A DNA stretch of 64,000 nt from an uncultured Opitutaceae bacterium (lineage in GTDB: Bacteria > Verrucomicrobiota > Verrucomicrobiia > Opitutales > Opitutaceae). The notes beneath the pieces are model-generated. The model did no database searches and was not told where the DNA came from. It worked only from the letters and a program-made list of their open reading frames with translations. A program made the position numbers and the translations under genes. The DNA lies in assembly GCA_937958045.1 (NCBI GenBank), contig CALFXL010000066.1, forward strand, positions 65,279 through 129,278, read 5' to 3'. Every line of letters starts with the position of its first letter. Position 1 is the first letter of the stretch. Positions 1 through 9,656 of this stretch are shown piece by piece.

Positions 1-950
<950 letters not shown>

Positions 951-956
951 CGCATC

Positions 957-1040
957 GAAGAGTGAAAATGGAAGAGTGAATGGTGAAAGCCATCCGCACC
1001 TCCGTTTTCACCCTTCACTCTTCACCATTCACTATTTTCA
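957..1040. repeat. Intergenic inverted repeat between sufB and sufD
   Basis: The arms are built from a short degenerate word. AGTGAATGGTGAA at 976-987 faces TTCACCATTCACT at 1021-1033, with flanking GTGAAAATG and CATTTTCA-like extensions. The right arm ends just before the sufD start codon, so a hairpin in the transcript could affect sufD translation. Similar architecture with other words is seen at 19607-19743 and 42390-42490. Confidence 0.7.
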
Positions 1041-1042
1041 GC

Positions 1043-2362
1043 ATGTCTGCAGTCCTCTCCCCCACATCCTCCGCCACCGGCATCACCGCCGCGCGCTTCG
1101 GCGCCCACGTCGCGCAACGCAACAACCTCCCGAAATGGTGGCTCGATGCGAAACAAGCCGCGTGGAACCAATTCGTCGCGCTCCCGTATCCGACGCGCAA
1201 GGACGAGCTCTGGCGCTTCTCCAACATCCAAGGCGTGACCCTCGACAATATCGAGGTCGCCGAGCCCGCCGCCGGTTCGCCCGCCGCGCCCGCGCTGCCG
1301 TCGTTTAACCGCACCGCCGAGCTCGTCTTCGCCAACAATCACCTCGCTTCGCGCACCGCATTGCCCGCCGAGCTCTCGGCCAAGGGAGTCATCTTCAGCC
1401 CGCTCGAAGAAGCGCTCGTAAAACACGGCGATGTCGTTCGCGCGTATTTCCAAAAACACCCGGCTGCGCTCGGCGGCGAAAAATTCGCCAACCTCAACAC
1501 CGCCCTCGCCTCCAGCGGCGCCTTCCTCTTCGTGCCCAAGGGCGTCGAGATCGCGGCGCCCTTCGTCGTGCAGCACATCGCCAGCGGCGAAAACAAGGCC
1601 ATCTTCCCGCACACGCTCGTCATCCTCGAAGATCAGGCGAAGGCCACGGTCGTCGAGTTCTTCGCGAGCGCTGAAGCGTCTGTCCGCAACTTCGCCTCAG
1701 GCGTCAACGATCTCCACGCAAGCACCGGCGCGCAGCTCACGTATGTCGGCGCGCAAAACTGGTCCGACAACACCCTCGCGATCCACAGCAACAGCATCAT
1801 CGCGCAAAAAGACGCCCGCGTCCTCTCGCTCAACGTCCACCTCGGTGGCAAACAAGCGCGCCACGAATCGCACAGCCGCCTCCAAGGCCCGGGTGCGCAT
1901 TCCGAGATGCTTTCGCTCACCGTCGCACAGGGCTCGCAGGAGTTCGACCAACGCACGCTGCAGACGCATCAAGCGCCTCACACGAGTTCCAATTTGCTGT
2001 ACAAAAACGCGCTTCTCGACGCCGCTCGCACGATCTTCTCGGGCCTGATCATCGTCGAAAAAGACGCGCAGAAAACCGACGCCTACCAGAGCAACCGCAA
2101 CCTCATGCTCAGCGACGACGCCGAGGCCAACAGTCTCCCCGGCCTCGAAATCGAGGCCAACGACGTCCGCTGCACGCATGGCGCCACCAGCGCCCGCGTT
2201 CCCGCCGAGCAGGAGTTTTATCTGGAATCCCGCGGCATCAAACCCGCGCAAGCGAACGAACTGCTCGTCTTCGGGTTCTTCGAGGAAGTCCTCGGCAAAC
2301 TCGATAATGAGGAATTGCAGGAGATACTCCGCGGTCTCATCCGCGCCAAACTCGCGCGCTAA
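1043..2362 (+). CDS. sufD: SufD, Fe-S cluster assembly protein
   Basis: 439 residues. SufD pairs with SufB in the SufBC(2)D complex and is needed for iron acquisition during cluster assembly. The C-terminal SUF core is clear: LPGLEIEANDVRCTHGATS (with the conserved His in C-T-H-G-A-T), then EFYLESRGI and a final helix ending ILRGLIRAKLAR. The N-terminal part is the variable helical domain. The start is set at ATG 1043. The frame is open further upstream to 980, but that extension would translate the inverted repeat rather than conserved sequence. It is co-directional with sufB and ends at a strong terminator at 2405-2445. Confidence 0.95.
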   Translation: MSAVLSPTSSATGITAARFGAHVAQRNNLPKWWLDAKQAAWNQFVALPYPTRKDELWRFSNIQGVTLDNIEVAEPAAGSPAAPALPSFNRTAELVFANNHLASRTALPAELSAKGVIFSPLEEALVKHGDVVRAYFQKHPAALGGEKFANLNTALASSGAFLFVPKGVEIAAPFVVQHIASGENKAIFPHTLVILEDQAKATVVEFFASAEASVRNFASGVNDLHASTGAQLTYVGAQNWSDNTLAIHSNSIIAQKDARVLSLNVHLGGKQARHESHSRLQGPGAHSEMLSLTVAQGSQEFDQRTLQTHQAPHTSSNLLYKNALLDAARTIFSGLIIVEKDAQKTDAYQSNRNLMLSDDAEANSLPGLEIEANDVRCTHGATSARVPAEQEFYLESRGIKPAQANELLVFGFFEEVLGKLDNEELQEILRGLIRAKLAR

Positions 2363-2404
2363 AAACACTTCCCATCGGATCTCGCGATCCGTTGTGAGCT
2401 GATC

Positions 2405-2445
2405 AAGTGACGGAGTCCGCAAGCCGGCTCCGTCACTTCGTTTTT
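2405..2445 (+). terminator. Intrinsic terminator after sufD
   Basis: Perfect 11-bp stem AAGTGACGGAG (2405-2415) with CTCCGTCACTT (2428-2438), then CG and five T. It ends the sufB-sufD transcript and implies that the downstream genes have their own promoter. Confidence 0.88.
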
Positions 2446-2972
2446 ATCATCCCGCAGCGACAAATCCCGTCGAGGGGCCTCAAGAACAGCCTCCCTGCGC
2501 GCACATCGAGTACCGCTTACCGCAGTATTCATTTACTGGATACACGCATGCGCGATCCTCATCGCCAACATTCCACGCAGTAAAAATCGCACTAGGGAAA
2601 AAGTCCCTAGCCGCTCCCGGAGACAACCACAACACGTTGAAAGATAAAGAAATTAGGCGATTAAACTAAAATATCCGCCTTCAGTCTCAATCGCGAGGGC
2701 GAACAAACTCATTGACGAAAGCCGCCCACTCTCCTTTTGGACGGACACTTGTCGTCGAACCATACCCCCTCAGTGGCCGACGTCATTTTCACCCGTGATT
2801 TCTTTCCCCACCTAGGAACCTTTTGGATTCTTCCGCGTCCCTGCGGGGACACGTGCCCCTTCGTATAGCTGTTTGCATTTACCCCTCTCCATCACGCGTC
2901 TGCTTTCCGCGATGACTTTCCTCCGCGCAACCCCGCGCGGGTGAAAAACACAACAACAACCCCACCCCATAC
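2446..2972. other. Long intergenic region upstream of the pectate lyase gene
   Basis: About 530 bp with no credible ORF. It holds a palindrome CTAGGGA-N5-TCCCTAG (2592-2610), an AT-rich stretch at about 2637-2690 that would suit a promoter, and a small GTCCC-GGGAC hairpin near 2837-2851. No Shine-Dalgarno sequence precedes the ATG at 2973. The length and content suggest a regulated promoter for the lyase gene. Confidence 0.5.
2592..2610. promoter_or_regulatory. Palindrome CTAGGGA-N5-TCCCTAG, possible operator
   Basis: Perfect 7-bp arms with a 5-bp spacer, 363 bp upstream of the pectate lyase start. A related arrangement, TTAGGGGA ... TCCCCCTAA, occurs at 27783-27815 before the PEP-CTERM gene. 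The regulator is unknown. It could also be a chance palindrome. Confidence 0.35.
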
Positions 2973-3629
2973 ATGAAAGACATCGGTCAACGCGCTCTGC
3001 GCGCTCTCACGGCCCTCGCTGGCCTCGCCATCGTATCCTCCGCCACCGCGGCCACGATCACCATCACCAGCACCATCGTCATCCCCGCCGGCTCCACCTA
3101 CAATGGTAACGGCAACACCATCAAAGCCTCTGGCATGGGAGACGGCAGCCAGAACGAAAGTCAGAAACCGTTCTTCCGCCTCAACGCAGAATCGTGGCTG
3201 CGCAATGTGAAGCTCGCCGCTCCTGGCGTCGACGGCTGTCACTTCTACGGCAACGGCACGATGAACGAAGTCACGTGGCAGGACGTCGGCGAAGATCAGT
3301 TCACCGTCAAGTCCGGCGGCAACTGCTGGGTCTCCGGCGGCGCCGCTTATGCTGCGGCGGATAAATTCGGCCAAGCCAATGCGGCGACTTGGGTGACGCT
3401 CTACTATCACCTGCAAGACAACGGCCTGAAGAACATCCGGCAAAACGGCGGTTCCACATACACGTGCAACTTCTACTACGACAACAACACCGCCCGGAAC
3501 ACACGCGAAGCGATCGGCCGCACCGATTCTTCCACCACGCGTTTCGGTCGCCGCAACATGACGGTGCAGAACTTCTCCGGCAGTCGCGGTTGGTGGTATG
3601 GCCGCGACTCCCAGGCGTTCACTTACTGA
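2973..3629 (+). CDS. Secreted pectate lyase, polysaccharide lyase family 3
   Basis: 218 residues. Residues 1-26 form a signal peptide ending VSSATA, so the enzyme is exported. The mature chain (about 190 residues) has the size and layout of PL3 single-domain beta-helix pectate lyases: an N-terminal IVIPAGSTYNGNGNTI strand, ESQKPFFRLN, then VDGCHFYG, the VGEDQFTVKSGG segment and a DKFGQAN segment. Members cleave polygalacturonate by Ca-dependent beta-elimination. It stands alone here with no carbohydrate-binding domain. With the GH106 rhamnosidase at 36-39 kb it suggests use of pectic plant polysaccharide. Assignment rests on motif resemblance; the substrate is inferred. Confidence 0.85.
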   Translation: MKDIGQRALRALTALAGLAIVSSATAATITITSTIVIPAGSTYNGNGNTIKASGMGDGSQNESQKPFFRLNAESWLRNVKLAAPGVDGCHFYGNGTMNEVTWQDVGEDQFTVKSGGNCWVSGGAAYAAADKFGQANAATWVTLYYHLQDNGLKNIRQNGGSTYTCNFYYDNNTARNTREAIGRTDSSTTRFGRRNMTVQNFSGSRGWWYGRDSQAFTY

Positions 3630-3745
3630 GTCAGCACTGACCAGTAACTCGTAAGCACGCGCGCACGGTTGCTTTCCGTCCGCGCGTTGCGCGACGCGCA
3701 GGGTGAACCCCGACCTTGCGCGTCGCGCCCCTCCTGTTCGCCAAC

Positions 3746-4894
3746 ATGAAAGGCACCCTCCTCAGTGTCGTTCTCTGCCTCGGCGCAGCCGCCGTCGGTT
3801 TTCTCGCGGGTCAGAAGCACCGCACCGCACCGTCCGCCACGCTCGCCAAGGCTGAAGCGATCCGCGACGTCACCGCGTCCGCCGCACCCACACAAGATAA
3901 CACAAGCGACGCTTCGTCGCAGGCCGACATTCAATCGCGCTGGGATGCGTTGTTCGCCGAAGCCAACACACCCGCGCGCAACCGTCAGCTCGCCGCTTTG
4001 ATCGAGGACATCGCGCGCACCGATCCTCAACGCGCGCTCGCGCTCGCACAGGCGGTCGAAGATTGGCGACTTCGCTCGCTGCTTCGCAATGCCGCCGTGC
4101 GCGGCTGGGCACAAACCGCTCCGGATGCCGCCGCCGATTGGGCGCTCACCGCGCGCGAAAACGAACGCCGCGAAGTTGTCGAAGCGCTTCTGCAAGGCGC
4201 CGCGCACAATCCCGACGAAGCCGTTCGCGTCGCCCGACGCCTCTGCGAATCCGATCCCGCGCTGAGCACCGACTACGGCCAATACACGGTCGCCGCGCTC
4301 GCCGATCAGGGAGCGTTCGATGCCGCCGTGCGTTTCAGCACCGAGATCGGCGTCGCAAGACAACCTTTTCTTCTCAAATCCGCCTTCTTCCAGTGGGCGC
4401 GCAACCAACCCGAACGCGCGCTCGATGAACTCGAAAAACTCTCCGATCCCATCGCGCGCAACCTCGCCCGCGGGGAAGCCATCGCAGGTTGGGCCTGGGC
4501 CGATGCACGGGCTGTCGCGGAACATGCCATGCAACTTCCCGCCGGCGCCGATCGCCGCCAGATGCTCGCCGAAGCGCTCCCGTTGTGGGTCGAACGCGAC
4601 CCGCACGGCGCCGCCGAATGGATCGCTCAAGCCGATCGCCCCGCCGACGTCGATGCCGGCGTCGAAGCGATGGCCAATCTCCAATCGTTGATCACCCAAC
4701 AACCCACGCTCGCCCTCGAACTTGCCGCGAGCATTTCCGATCCCGCCCGCCGCCGCGAGACCCAGCGCAATGTCTTCCGCCAATGGGCGCAGAACGACCG
4801 CGCGGCCGCGCAACGTTTCGCCGCTTCCGCTCCCGACCCGCAAGACCGCGCCACCTTCGCCGGCGAAATACAAGATCTCTGGCCCGATGATTGA
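3746..4894 (+). CDS. Membrane-anchored helical-repeat protein (W-x(3)-DP type), copy 1
   Basis: 382 residues with an N-terminal membrane segment (about residues 4-22), a low-complexity linker to about residue 50, then all-helical repeats of roughly 35 residues. Recurring elements are WA-x(2)-DP/AP, AA-x(2)-WA and LP-x-G-x(2)-R. No enzymatic motif is seen. It is collinear over its whole length with the next gene, so the two are tandem duplicates. The start is ATG 3746, because the frame upstream only offers a TTG ten codons earlier and the ATG places the hydrophobic segment at the N-terminus. It probably works in the periplasm as a protein-interaction scaffold, but that is inference. Function is not recognised. 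Confidence 0.75.
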   Translation: MKGTLLSVVLCLGAAAVGFLAGQKHRTAPSATLAKAEAIRDVTASAAPTQDNTSDASSQADIQSRWDALFAEANTPARNRQLAALIEDIARTDPQRALALAQAVEDWRLRSLLRNAAVRGWAQTAPDAAADWALTARENERREVVEALLQGAAHNPDEAVRVARRLCESDPALSTDYGQYTVAALADQGAFDAAVRFSTEIGVARQPFLLKSAFFQWARNQPERALDELEKLSDPIARNLARGEAIAGWAWADARAVAEHAMQLPAGADRRQMLAEALPLWVERDPHGAAEWIAQADRPADVDAGVEAMANLQSLITQQPTLALELAASISDPARRRETQRNVFRQWAQNDRAAAQRFAASAPDPQDRATFAGEIQDLWPDD

Positions 4895-4900
4895 CCGATC

Positions 4901-6088
4901 ATGACGTATTCAAAAAATAAATACGACAGATCCTCGCGCTCTTCGCGACGTCTCCTCGCAAACACAGCCGCCATCGTGCTCGCAGGTCTTCTCGGTTATG
5001 TCGGCGGACGTCTTCCATCGTCCGAAAACGCCGAGCCTGCTTCGCCTGCGGCTCGGCCATCGACATCGTTCGACAACGCATTTTCTCAAAACGAGCCCGC
5101 TTCGTGGGACGATCGTTGGCAGTCCGCGAGTCAACATCCCGTCAGTCCCGCCGCCACACGCGATCGCGAAGCGATACTCGAAGACCTCGCGCGGACCGAT
5201 CCGCAACGCGCGCTGCAGCTCGCGCTGGCGGAGAAAAACTGGCTCGTCCGCGATCGCCTCCGTGCGGCAGCTCTGCGCGGTTGGGGCGCGGTTGCCCCCG
5301 ACGCCGCCGTCGAATGGGCACTCGCGCAATCGACCGCCGGTGATCGCATGCAATGCGTGGAAGCCGCGCTCACCGGCGCCGCCGAACAACCCGCCGAAGC
5401 CACGCGCGTCGGACTGCAAGTGTGTTCATCCGATCCCATCGCAGCCGGCGCATACGGGCACACGTTGATCAACGCGCTGGTCGAGCGCACCGGAGACTTT
5501 GAAGCCGCCACGCAGTTCGCCATCGCCGCCCGCATGGTCGATCGCCAGGCGTTCCTGCTCGACTCCGCTTTCTATCAATGGGCGCAACACGATCCCGTCC
5601 GCGCGCGCCAGGAGTTTTCCCGCATCGAAGATCCCGCCGTACGCAGCGCAGCGCTCAAAGGAGTGATCGAGGGGTGGGCGGATTCCGATCCGCGACAGCT
5701 CGCTGACTTCGCACAAGCGCTTCCTTCGGGCGACGATCGCACGCAAGCGCTTGCCGTCGCTTTGCCCAAATGGGCGCAGAAAGATCCCGAAAGTCTGCTG
5801 CAATGGGTGGGCGGGCTCGACCCGGATCCTGCGTTTGACCGCGGTTTCGCCGCGATCGCGCAACAACCTGCTCTGCTCGCCCAGCAACCGGAGATCGCGA
5901 TGGATATCGTCGAAAACATCGTCGATCCCGTGCATCGCACGCTCGCCCGTCAAAACACTTTCTATCAATGGGCGCTCGAAAATCCAGCCGCCGCTCGCGC
6001 GTACGCGCAAAAGCACCCCAACCCTGAGCTCCGCGAGAGTTTTCTAGACGATGTCGCCATTGCCGAAAACGCCCGCCTCAAACCGTGA
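4901..6088 (+). CDS. Membrane-anchored helical-repeat protein (W-x(3)-DP type), copy 2
   Basis: 395 residues, tandem paralogue of the preceding gene, starting 6 bp after its stop codon. It has a basic N-terminus rich in Ser and Arg, one membrane segment (about residues 19-37), a linker, then the same helical repeats. Shared landmarks are TDPQRAL, APDAA-x-(D/E)WAL, FYQWA and ALPSGDDR. The N-terminal 20 residues differ most between the copies. No catalytic residues are recognised. The short gap and the overlap with the next gene suggest translational coupling in one operon. Confidence 0.75.
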   Translation: MTYSKNKYDRSSRSSRRLLANTAAIVLAGLLGYVGGRLPSSENAEPASPAARPSTSFDNAFSQNEPASWDDRWQSASQHPVSPAATRDREAILEDLARTDPQRALQLALAEKNWLVRDRLRAAALRGWGAVAPDAAVEWALAQSTAGDRMQCVEAALTGAAEQPAEATRVGLQVCSSDPIAAGAYGHTLINALVERTGDFEAATQFAIAARMVDRQAFLLDSAFYQWAQHDPVRARQEFSRIEDPAVRSAALKGVIEGWADSDPRQLADFAQALPSGDDRTQALAVALPKWAQKDPESLLQWVGGLDPDPAFDRGFAAIAQQPALLAQQPEIAMDIVENIVDPVHRTLARQNTFYQWALENPAAARAYAQKHPNPELRESFLDDVAIAENARLKP

Positions 6089-8183
6089 TTTACTCGTGAT
6101 CGCGTTCACCCCTTCTCATCTCCGCATCGCCCGCTCAGCCACGCTCTTCGGTCTCGGACTCGCATTGTCCAGTTCGCTCCCCGCTTCGTCGGGCGGTCCG
6201 ACTCCCTTTCCGCTTCATCGCGCAGCACAAAACGCCGACCTCGCGACTTTGCGCAACGCGCTCCGTCTCGATCCTCGGCAAATCGATGTCACCGATCCCG
6301 CCGGCGTCACTCCCCTCTTCGTCGCGGTCTTCCACGGCAAGGAAGAGGTCGTGCGATTCCTTCTCGAACAAGGCGCCAAGGTCGATGCACGCGCGGCCGA
6401 TGGCTCCACGCCGTTGTGCATCGCCGCATACCACGGCCACCTCGAAATCGCGCGGCTGTTGATCGAGCGCGGCGCTGATCTCGAAGCCAAAACCAACGAC
6501 GACGGCTCCACGCCCTACGTGCTCGCCGCCAGCAATGGCCAGACGGAGATGATGACACTCCTCGCCAACCTCGGCGCTCGAACCGATGCGCGCACGCACG
6601 ATCAAAGCTCCGCACTTTCACGCGCCGCGCTGGAGGGTCAGTCTGTATCCATCCAACAACTACGCGAAGCGGGCCTCGATATCGATTCGCGCGACAAGCA
6701 TGGACTCACTCCGTTGATGATCGCCGCACGCGAAAATCAGCTCGAGGCGGTTCGCGCGCTGCTCGCGCAAGGCGCCGACATCCGCGCGCAAGACAACGAA
6801 GGGCTCACCGCACTGCATCAGGCCGCCAAGGAAGGCCACGTCGAGATGATCGACCTTCTTCTGGAAAACGGTGCCGTCATCGACGCGCGCGATTCACGTC
6901 AGCGCACGCCCTTGTTTATGGCGGCCTTTTATGGTTATGCCGGAGCCGCACGGCGTTTGTGCGAGAAAGGCGCCGACGTCGATGCGCGCGACCACAAAAA
7001 CCGCACGCCGCTCTACATGGCCACGCAAGACGGAGCCGAACCAACGGCCCTCGTTTTGCTCGAGCACGGCGCCAGCGTGGAGGATCGCATCATCGACGGG
7101 CAAAGTACGCTGAATCCACTGCGCGCCGCCGCCTATGATGGCTACATAGGCATTCTCAAAGCGCTCATCGCGAAAGGCGCCGATGTGAATGCAAAACGTC
7201 TCGACGATGGTTTCACTCCGCTGCTTTTCGCTGCACAAGGAGGGCATCTCGATGCGCTCAAAATCCTCCGGGTGCACGGCGCACATATCGACGATAAAAC
7301 CCACGATGGTCGTTCCGCCGTTTGGCTCGCCGCACAGATGGGTTGGGTCGCCGTGGTGAAATACCTGCTCAACGAAGGTCTCGAAGTGGATGCGCGCGAC
7401 TCCGAAGGACGCACGCCGCTCTTCGCCGCCGCCGAAGTCGGTTACTCCGCGGTTGTGCGTTTTCTTCTCGCACACGGCGCCGATGTGGACGCACGCACGG
7501 CAGACGGACGCACGCCGCTCATCGTAGCCGCAAAAATCGGCAGCACCGCCACCATCGCTTCGCTGCTCGCGAAAGGCGCCGATGTGAACGCAACCTCTGA
7601 TCAACGACTCACGCCGCTGCTCATGGTGTGCGGCGCGGCGGGGCCGCATTTCATCGAACCCCCGCCCGGCGCTTATCTCGAAACGCTTCAGCTCCTCCTC
7701 GAAAAAGGTGCGCGGATGGACGTCGTCACACGCGACGGCGAGACGCCGGTTTATCTTGCCGCGTTGGAAGGCCGCGCGGACGTGCTGCGCGTTTTGCTGG
7801 ATAAAAAACTCGATGCCACCACTCCGGATCGCGCCGGACAAACGCCGTTGTTCGTCGCTGCCCGCGAAGGCCGCGCCACCACCGTCGAGTTGTTGCTCGC
7901 GCATGGCGTCGATCCAAACACCACCAATCATGCAGGAGAAACTGCGCTCCACGCAGCCGCGCGCGGCGGGCATCTTGCGCCGATCCGTTTGCTGCTGGAG
8001 CACAATGCCCATATCGATCTCGCCACGCCTTCGGGAGAAACCGCGCTCACACTCGCAGACAAACTCGGACACCGTCCCGTCGTGCGTTACCTCGAACGTC
8101 GCGGCGCTAAACGTCCGGTCGCCACCGCTTCGTCCGCGAGCACGGTCGTCGCGCAAACAAACGAAAGCCCTGATTCTCGATGA
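6051..8183 (+). CDS. Exported ankyrin-repeat protein, large
   Basis: 710 residues. After a signal-like segment (about residues 24-46) the chain is almost entirely ankyrin repeats of 33 residues, about 18 copies, with the usual DGRTPLxxAAxxGH and LLLEHGAxVDAR cores. It ends in a short Ser/Thr-rich tail. ATG 6051 overlaps the upstream gene by 38 bp. GTG 6096 lies just past that gene's stop and would put the hydrophobic segment at the very N-terminus, so it is a serious alternative start. Ankyrin arrays bind proteins and no enzymatic domain is present. Its partner may be encoded in the same block. Confidence 0.85.
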   Translation: MSPLPKTPASNRDLLVIAFTPSHLRIARSATLFGLGLALSSSLPASSGGPTPFPLHRAAQNADLATLRNALRLDPRQIDVTDPAGVTPLFVAVFHGKEEVVRFLLEQGAKVDARAADGSTPLCIAAYHGHLEIARLLIERGADLEAKTNDDGSTPYVLAASNGQTEMMTLLANLGARTDARTHDQSSALSRAALEGQSVSIQQLREAGLDIDSRDKHGLTPLMIAARENQLEAVRALLAQGADIRAQDNEGLTALHQAAKEGHVEMIDLLLENGAVIDARDSRQRTPLFMAAFYGYAGAARRLCEKGADVDARDHKNRTPLYMATQDGAEPTALVLLEHGASVEDRIIDGQSTLNPLRAAAYDGYIGILKALIAKGADVNAKRLDDGFTPLLFAAQGGHLDALKILRVHGAHIDDKTHDGRSAVWLAAQMGWVAVVKYLLNEGLEVDARDSEGRTPLFAAAEVGYSAVVRFLLAHGADVDARTADGRTPLIVAAKIGSTATIASLLAKGADVNATSDQRLTPLLMVCGAAGPHFIEPPPGAYLETLQLLLEKGARMDVVTRDGETPVYLAALEGRADVLRVLLDKKLDATTPDRAGQTPLFVAAREGRATTVELLLAHGVDPNTTNHAGETALHAAARGGHLAPIRLLLEHNAHIDLATPSGETALTLADKLGHRPVVRYLERRGAKRPVATASSASTVVAQTNESPDSR

Positions 8184-8902
8184 ACGCTTTGGCTCCGCTT
8201 TGTTTTCTCCGGCCGATCGCTTTCGCCTGTTTGCTCGCCTCAACGCTCGCTGCACAAACGGAAACCGATCTATCCACGCGCCTTCTCGCCGCCGCTCGCG
8301 ACGGTCAGACCGCTGAGCTCACCGAGTTGTTGGGGAGAGGCATCGACATCAACGCACGCGACGAAACCGGCGCCACGCCGCTGGCCATGGCGGCGGCGGC
8401 AGGGCATCATGAGGCCGTTAAAACCCTCCTCGCACATGGCGCACACGAAGACGTGCGCACAAAAAAACTCGAAACACCCCTCTATCTCGCCGCTGCCGGC
8501 GGCCACGTTGTTGTCGCGAAACTGTTGATCGAAAAACATGCCGGCATCGATCTCACCGATCTTGAGGGACGCACACCTTTGTTTGTCGCCGCACGCGCCG
8601 GTCATCTCGCCATGGTGGAACTGCTGCTCGAAAATGGCGCAAAGCCCAACGCTACGATGAATACCGGCGAGTCTCCACTCTACGCCGCCGTCGAGGGCGG
8701 ACACATGGAAATCGTGTCGGCGTTGTTGGAGATGGGCTCGCTCGCGACGTTTCATACGCGCGATGGCCACACGCCGCTTTCGCGCGCACGCCAGCTCGGC
8801 AACCAGCCCATGATCGAGCTGCTGCTCAGCGCAGGCGCGCGCATGCCCGACCCGAATCGCAACGCCGCCTCGCCATTCGGCGCTTCCGCGGCCGTGCCCT
8901 AG
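8180..8902 (+). CDS. Exported ankyrin-repeat protein, small
   Basis: 240 residues. The N-terminal 25 residues look like a signal peptide ending LASTLAAQ. They are followed by six or so ankyrin repeats, with cores such as TGATPLAMAAAAGHHEAV and LEGRTPLFVAARAGH, and a short Pro/Ala tail. The start overlaps the stop of the larger ankyrin gene by four bases (ATGA), a typical sign of translational coupling. It is the last gene of the repeat-protein block. Function is unknown beyond probable protein binding in the cell envelope. Confidence 0.85.
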   Translation: MNALAPLCFLRPIAFACLLASTLAAQTETDLSTRLLAAARDGQTAELTELLGRGIDINARDETGATPLAMAAAAGHHEAVKTLLAHGAHEDVRTKKLETPLYLAAAGGHVVVAKLLIEKHAGIDLTDLEGRTPLFVAARAGHLAMVELLLENGAKPNATMNTGESPLYAAVEGGHMEIVSALLEMGSLATFHTRDGHTPLSRARQLGNQPMIELLLSAGARMPDPNRNAASPFGASAAVP

Positions 8903-8978
8903 ACAGGGCTTTCGCCGCGCGGAGGTTTTGTCGCTCTGAAGTTGCAGGGCTCGCCCGCACACTTCAGTTTTGGGCTCA

Positions 8979-9524
8979 ATGAACCACGACCGCACGCTCA
9001 CCCGCGACGTCATCGCCACGCAAATCCCTTCCGGAGACAAATACCCGCTCACCGCAGGTTCCAAGGTCTTCATCCATCAGGTCCTCGGCGGCAGTTACAC
9101 TGTCCAGACCGACACCGGCCTGTACCGGATCGACGGGAAAGATGCGGACGCCCTGGGCGAACAAGTCGTCGATCATAAAATCGACGCCGCCACGCTCGCG
9201 GACGGCGCGCCTGATCCGGACGTCATCTGGGAGCAGTTGAAAAAAGTGTACGACCCCGAGATCCCCGTGAACATCGTCGATCTCGGCCTCGTTTATTCCA
9301 TGGACGTCGAGAAGCTCGAAGGCGACCAAGGCTACAAGGTCAACGTGACCATGACACTCACCGCCCCTGGCTGCGGCATGGGACCGGCCATTGCCGAAGA
9401 TGCGAAATCGAAGATTCTCCTCATTCCCGGCGTGAGCGCGGCCGAGGTGAAGATCACCTGGGAGCCCGCCTGGAACCAGTCGATGATCAGTGAAGAAGGC
9501 AAAATGAAGCTCGGCCTCATCTAA
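8979..9524 (+). CDS. sufT: SufT, Fe-S assembly auxiliary factor
   Basis: 181 residues. The N-terminal half has the SufT-specific region with the GGSYTVQTDTGLYRIDGKD segment. The C-terminal half is a MIP18/DUF59 domain with YDPEIPVNIVDLGLVY and the cysteine-containing TLTAPGCGMGP motif. SufT proteins support maturation of Fe-S enzymes together with the SUF machinery. ATG 8979 is preferred over the in-frame TTG three codons upstream. It is separated from sufB-sufD by about 6.6 kb of unrelated genes, and a 76-bp gap follows the ankyrin gene. Confidence 0.93.
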   Translation: MNHDRTLTRDVIATQIPSGDKYPLTAGSKVFIHQVLGGSYTVQTDTGLYRIDGKDADALGEQVVDHKIDAATLADGAPDPDVIWEQLKKVYDPEIPVNIVDLGLVYSMDVEKLEGDQGYKVNVTMTLTAPGCGMGPAIAEDAKSKILLIPGVSAAEVKITWEPAWNQSMISEEGKMKLGLI

Positions 9525-9531
9525 ACGACAA

Positions 9532-9635
9532 CGAGCCGGCGATGTGCCGGCTCGTATTCAAAAAAACCCTACAAGCAGCCGGAGGAGACTCCGGCGATTC
9601 CCGGGCAGACATTAACCCTCCGCACGGAGGGTTTT
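9532..9635 (+). terminator. Three consecutive stem-loops after sufT, the last an intrinsic terminator
   Basis: Stem 1: CGAGCCGGC/GCCGGCTCG (9532-9554). Stem 2: GCCGGAG/CTCCGGC with a GAGA tetraloop (9578-9595). Stem 3: AACCCTCC/GGAGGGTT followed by TTTTA (9614-9636). Only the third has a proper T-run on the plus strand. The first two could be a structured 3' UTR or a processed small RNA. Confidence 0.75.
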
Positions 9636-9656
9636 ATGTTTAAGAAAACCGTGTGT

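Noticed and set aside
980..1042. Upstream extension of sufD
   Set aside because: It would translate the inverted repeat. ATG 1043 gives the natural protein.
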